In this document: positions 61,685-64,000 of the stretch, in pieces
How positions within the stretch are numbered: position 1 is the first letter of the stretch
How the letters are laid out: each line of letters begins with the position of its first letter
DNA from: Hyphomicrobium sp.
Lineage (GTDB): Bacteria; Pseudomonadota; Alphaproteobacteria; Rhizobiales; Hyphomicrobiaceae
Length of the DNA: 64,000 nucleotides
Direction: 5' to 3'
Assembly: GCA_016793445.1 (NCBI GenBank)
Contig: JAEUME010000015.1
Span: 1 to 64,000, forward strand
Notes under the pieces: generated by a model
Told to the model about the DNA's origin: nothing
Database searches by the model: none
What the model saw: only the letters and a program-made list of their open reading frames with translations
Program-made: the position numbers and the translations under genes

Positions 61685-63145
61685 TCAATCGCTTGACTCC
61701 ATGGCCTCATAGGATTCGTGGCGTCCATCGGCGTGCGTGATATCGATTCCGAACCAGTTCTGGCGCGATTCCTCCAAATGAATCGCTGGGTCGTACACCG
61801 TCGCGGTCAGTCCGAGCTGCTCGGCGGACAGTTGTCCGGTTGCAGCGAGAACCTTGTAGCTTGCGACGACGACCTCGCGGCGCGAGCTGACCAGTTCGAT
61901 CTGCGACTCTAACTGCTCCTGCTCGGCATTGAGGACGTCGAGCAGAGTGCGTTGTCCGACTTTTTGCTCTTCACGAACACCCTCCAAAGCGATGCGATTC
62001 GCTTCGACCTGGACCTGATCGGACTTGAGCTTGGCGCGCTGCCCCATCAACGCCGACCACGCCGCCGTCACGCTTGCTTGGGTGTCGGCACGCGCCTGCT
62101 CGATCTCCTGCAGACGCGAAACATGGATCTCCTTGGCCTGGCGCACGCGGGCCCGTGTCTCACCGCCATCGTAGAAAGGGATGCTGGCGCGCGCCGTAAT
62201 GGAGGCGCCATCCTGCTCCTTGTAATAGGCGTTGAGATTTTCCCGATAACCGTAGCTGGCTTCCAGATTTACTTCGGGCAGAAGCTCGCCGCGCACCTTG
62301 TCGACGGCGAAGCGGGCCGCCTCCTCGCGGTAGAGGGCCGATCCCACGGCCGGATTGTACTGCTCAGCCATTTCCCAGGCTTCCTCGATGGATCTGGGCA
62401 ATTTCGACATCGACATGGGCGGCGTCATCAACTTGCCGGGAGCATGCCCGATCACCCGCATGTAGAGCGCGCGGGCCGTCTTGAGATCCGATTTTGCCAG
62501 ATCGGCCGTCGAGATGGCGCGCGCAAGACGGGCCTGGGCCTGGGCGACATCGGTTCGCGTCACTTCCTTGGCCGCGCGCCGGGTCTTGGCCGATTCCAGC
62601 TCCTCAGTAAGTGCGGCGACGTTATTTTCGCGGATGCGGACGATCGCCTGGGCGGCGACGACGTCCATGTATGCACCGACAGCATCGAGCAGCGCATTGG
62701 TTTCGACGAGGCGAAGATCTTCACGCCCCGCCCTCACGGAGGCTTCCGCTTCAGAAACTTCGTTGGTGGTGCGAAAGCCATTGAACACCGACTGGCGCAC
62801 CGAGATGCTGTAACCCCAAGGGCTTGCCTCGCCATTGGTCTCCGCCTTCGGCTTGCTGTCGGCGGTCTGGCGGCCAAAATCCGCAGATCCTTCGACGCTC
62901 GGGCGGTAGCCGCTCTCGGCCCGGGTCACGTTCTCGTCCGTGGCGCGCAGGCGTGCGCGTTCGGCATCGAGCTTAGGGCTATAGATATAGGCTGCCGCCA
63001 GAGCGTCCCTCAATGATTCCGCGGCAACAGACGTGGGGAGGACCAGTGCAGATGCGGATAGCGCGAGCACCAGCCCACTCATTTGAATGAGCGACCGCGC
63101 AGGCTTCTCGACAAGCGTTTGTTTACGCCCCGCACCCAAGCTCAT
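61685..63145 (-). CDS. TolC family outer-membrane channel, copy 2
   Basis: 486-aa TolC-type channel with a signal peptide (about 1-43) and the same motifs as copy 1: ESLRDALAAAYIYSPKLDAE, ETRARVRQAKEIHVSRLQEI and EEQKVGQRTLLDVLNAEQEQ. The C-terminal segment (LGLTATVYDPAIHLEESRQN, WFGIDITHADGRHE) is also shared with copy 1. Start: ATG 63145, with GAAGGG 13 nt upstream; a TTG at 63157 would leave no room for a ribosome site. It is upstream of copy 1 on the same strand and may be co-transcribed. Confidence 0.93.
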   Translation of the reverse strand: MSLGAGRKQTLVEKPARSLIQMSGLVLALSASALVLPTSVAAESLRDALAAAYIYSPKLDAERARLRATDENVTRAESGYRPSVEGSADFGRQTADSKPKAETNGEASPWGYSISVRQSVFNGFRTTNEVSEAEASVRAGREDLRLVETNALLDAVGAYMDVVAAQAIVRIRENNVAALTEELESAKTRRAAKEVTRTDVAQAQARLARAISTADLAKSDLKTARALYMRVIGHAPGKLMTPPMSMSKLPRSIEEAWEMAEQYNPAVGSALYREEAARFAVDKVRGELLPEVNLEASYGYRENLNAYYKEQDGASITARASIPFYDGGETRARVRQAKEIHVSRLQEIEQARADTQASVTAAWSALMGQRAKLKSDQVQVEANRIALEGVREEQKVGQRTLLDVLNAEQEQLESQIELVSSRREVVVASYKVLAATGQLSAEQLGLTATVYDPAIHLEESRQNWFGIDITHADGRHESYEAMESSD

Positions 63146-63275
63146 CTGCAATTCCAAACCCTTCAGAACACATGTCTGTCAGGCTGGGATTGGGGGCTGA
63201 TTCGCTAAACGAAGAGTAAAGCCGGCGCTTACGCGCGCGTAGGCGCGGGCCAAAATGAAACGCGCCAGAGCTGCG

Positions 63276-63312
63276 CGGAAAAGTGAGATCCGGTTTTCCG
63301 CAAAGTACCCTA
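63276..63312. repeat. Palindromic repeat fragment that contains the stop codon of the Pcm-like gene
   Basis: GCGGAAAAGTGAGATCCGGT and TTTCCGCAAAGTACCCTAG match the right end of the elements at 15468-15571 and 46146-46228. Its terminal CTAG supplies the TAG stop (63310-63312, minus strand) of the methyltransferase gene. Confidence 0.65.
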
Positions 63313-63966
63313 GAAAACGAAGCCCGCCGGGCGCGCAAAGCCGGGGAGTGCCGGAGCGCCAGCCTCGAAGGCAACGCGCTTGGAAAGCACCCGGCCAATC
63401 TTGGCGAGCACGATGGCATGGCCAAGGCCTGCACTGGTTTCGATAGCGACAAGGCGACCGCCTTGGCCGATCTGCGTAGCCAGGCCTTCGGGAATTTCCT
63501 CGACCGCGCCATCCAGAAGGATGATGTCATAGGGCGCGCCGGCGCTGTAGCCGGCCACCAGATCGCCTTGGACCACTTCGACATTGCCCGCGCTGGCCCG
63601 AGCCACGTTTTCACGAGCAGCCGCGACCAGCGTGGCGTCCGCCTCAAGCGCCACGACATTTGCCGCCATGCGGGCAGCGATGACGGCCGAATATCCGGTC
63701 AGCGCGCCCACCACCAAGACCTTGGAGGTCGGTTCGATGTTCGCAAGTTGCAGAAGCCGCGCCAGCGTGCGCGGGGCCATCATGGCGCGGCCGGGACTGA
63801 CGGGCAGCGCACCGTCCATATAGGCAAGCGATCGTTCGGCTTCGGAAGGCACAAATGTCTCGCGCGCGACCTCCTGCATCGCAGCCGTAATGCGCCGGTC
63901 GCTGATATCACTGGGCCGCACCTGGCTTTCGACCATGTTTTTTCGCTGGAGCGCGCTGTCAGTCAT
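63310..63966 (-). CDS. Protein-L-isoaspartate O-methyltransferase-like protein
   Basis: 218-aa SAM-dependent methyltransferase of the Pcm family, which repairs isoaspartyl residues in damaged proteins. The N-terminus (MVESQVRPSDISDRRITAAM, FVPSEAERSLAYMDGALPVS) is the alphaproteobacterial type. SAM motif I is VLVVGALTGYSA, with GALTGY in place of the usual GTGSGY; motif II VVALEADATLV and VVQGDLVAGY follow. It lies upstream of the TolC genes on the same strand, an arrangement often seen in Hyphomicrobiales. Confidence 0.88.
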   Translation of the reverse strand: MTDSALQRKNMVESQVRPSDISDRRITAAMQEVARETFVPSEAERSLAYMDGALPVSPGRAMMAPRTLARLLQLANIEPTSKVLVVGALTGYSAVIAARMAANVVALEADATLVAAARENVARASAGNVEVVQGDLVAGYSAGAPYDIILLDGAVEEIPEGLATQIGQGGRLVAIETSAGLGHAIVLAKIGRVLSKRVAFEAGAPALPGFARPAGFVF

Positions 63967-64000
63967 GACGTGTCGTCTCTCCTCGATCCTGACACCTTGC

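Noticed and set aside
61952..63016. 354-aa plus-strand frame across the second TolC gene
   Set aside because: Antisense shadow of a conserved gene, with no family features.

Overview
The window looks like the chromosome of an alphaproteobacterium of the order Hyphomicrobiales (Rhizobiales), possibly a serine-cycle methylotroph related to Hyphomicrobium. The signs are high GC, an imuA-imuB-dnaE2 cassette under a GTTC-N7-GTTC LexA box, an lptC/lptA-lptB-rpoN-hpf-ptsN block, two PopZ (DUF2497) genes, an ExoR-like protein, a serine-glyoxylate aminotransferase and a complex I NDUFA9-type protein. The taxon is an inference; the window contains no rRNA.

Layout. 1-3.3 kb: SOS mutagenesis cassette, with dnaE2 running off the left edge and carrying an unexpected repeat. 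3.5-10 kb: L,D-transpeptidase, then znuA divergent from a DUF1007/NicO metal-export pair with a Zur-like box between them, a thioredoxin-like protein, a TRAP-like binding protein and DUF2853. 10.2-15 kb: a signalling operon joining a coiled-coil protein, a membrane-spanning OmpA protein with a longin/roadblock-like cytoplasmic part, a Rab-like small GTPase, a histidine kinase and a lone receiver. 15.2-17.6 kb: a decayed patch with DUF1629, remnants of an RTX-toxin acyltransferase and DUF1523. 17.9-22.7 kb: HAD dehalogenase, serine-glyoxylate aminotransferase, amidase and NDUFA9.

22.88-38.21 kb: a 15.3 kb integrative island in tRNA-Leu(CAG), bounded by a 20-bp direct repeat. It carries a tyrosine integrase, a regulatory pair behind a 28-bp perfect palindrome, an AEP-type primase and a VapE-like helicase next to an origin-like repeat cluster, a serine resolvase, several unknown membrane proteins, two transposase-derived small proteins and an HNH / BglII-like / MT-A70 restriction-modification group. 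No capsid or conjugation genes are visible, so it resembles a phage-satellite or integrative replicon.

38.3-64 kb: core genome again. In order: RNase D, an LptC-LptA-LptA fusion with LptB (LPS export), RpoN, HPF, PtsN, UppP, ExoR-like and IlvD, an envelope group (DUF898, M48 peptidase, DUF2939), a methyltransferase, ValS, tandem PopZ paralogues, tandem TolC paralogues and a Pcm-like methyltransferase.

The two most interesting areas are the GTPase/OmpA/two-component operon, a candidate GTPase circuit joining cytoplasm and cell wall, and the island with its replication module and uncharacterised cargo. Dispersed palindromic repeats recur through the core DNA and several times supply or abut a gene's stop codon.
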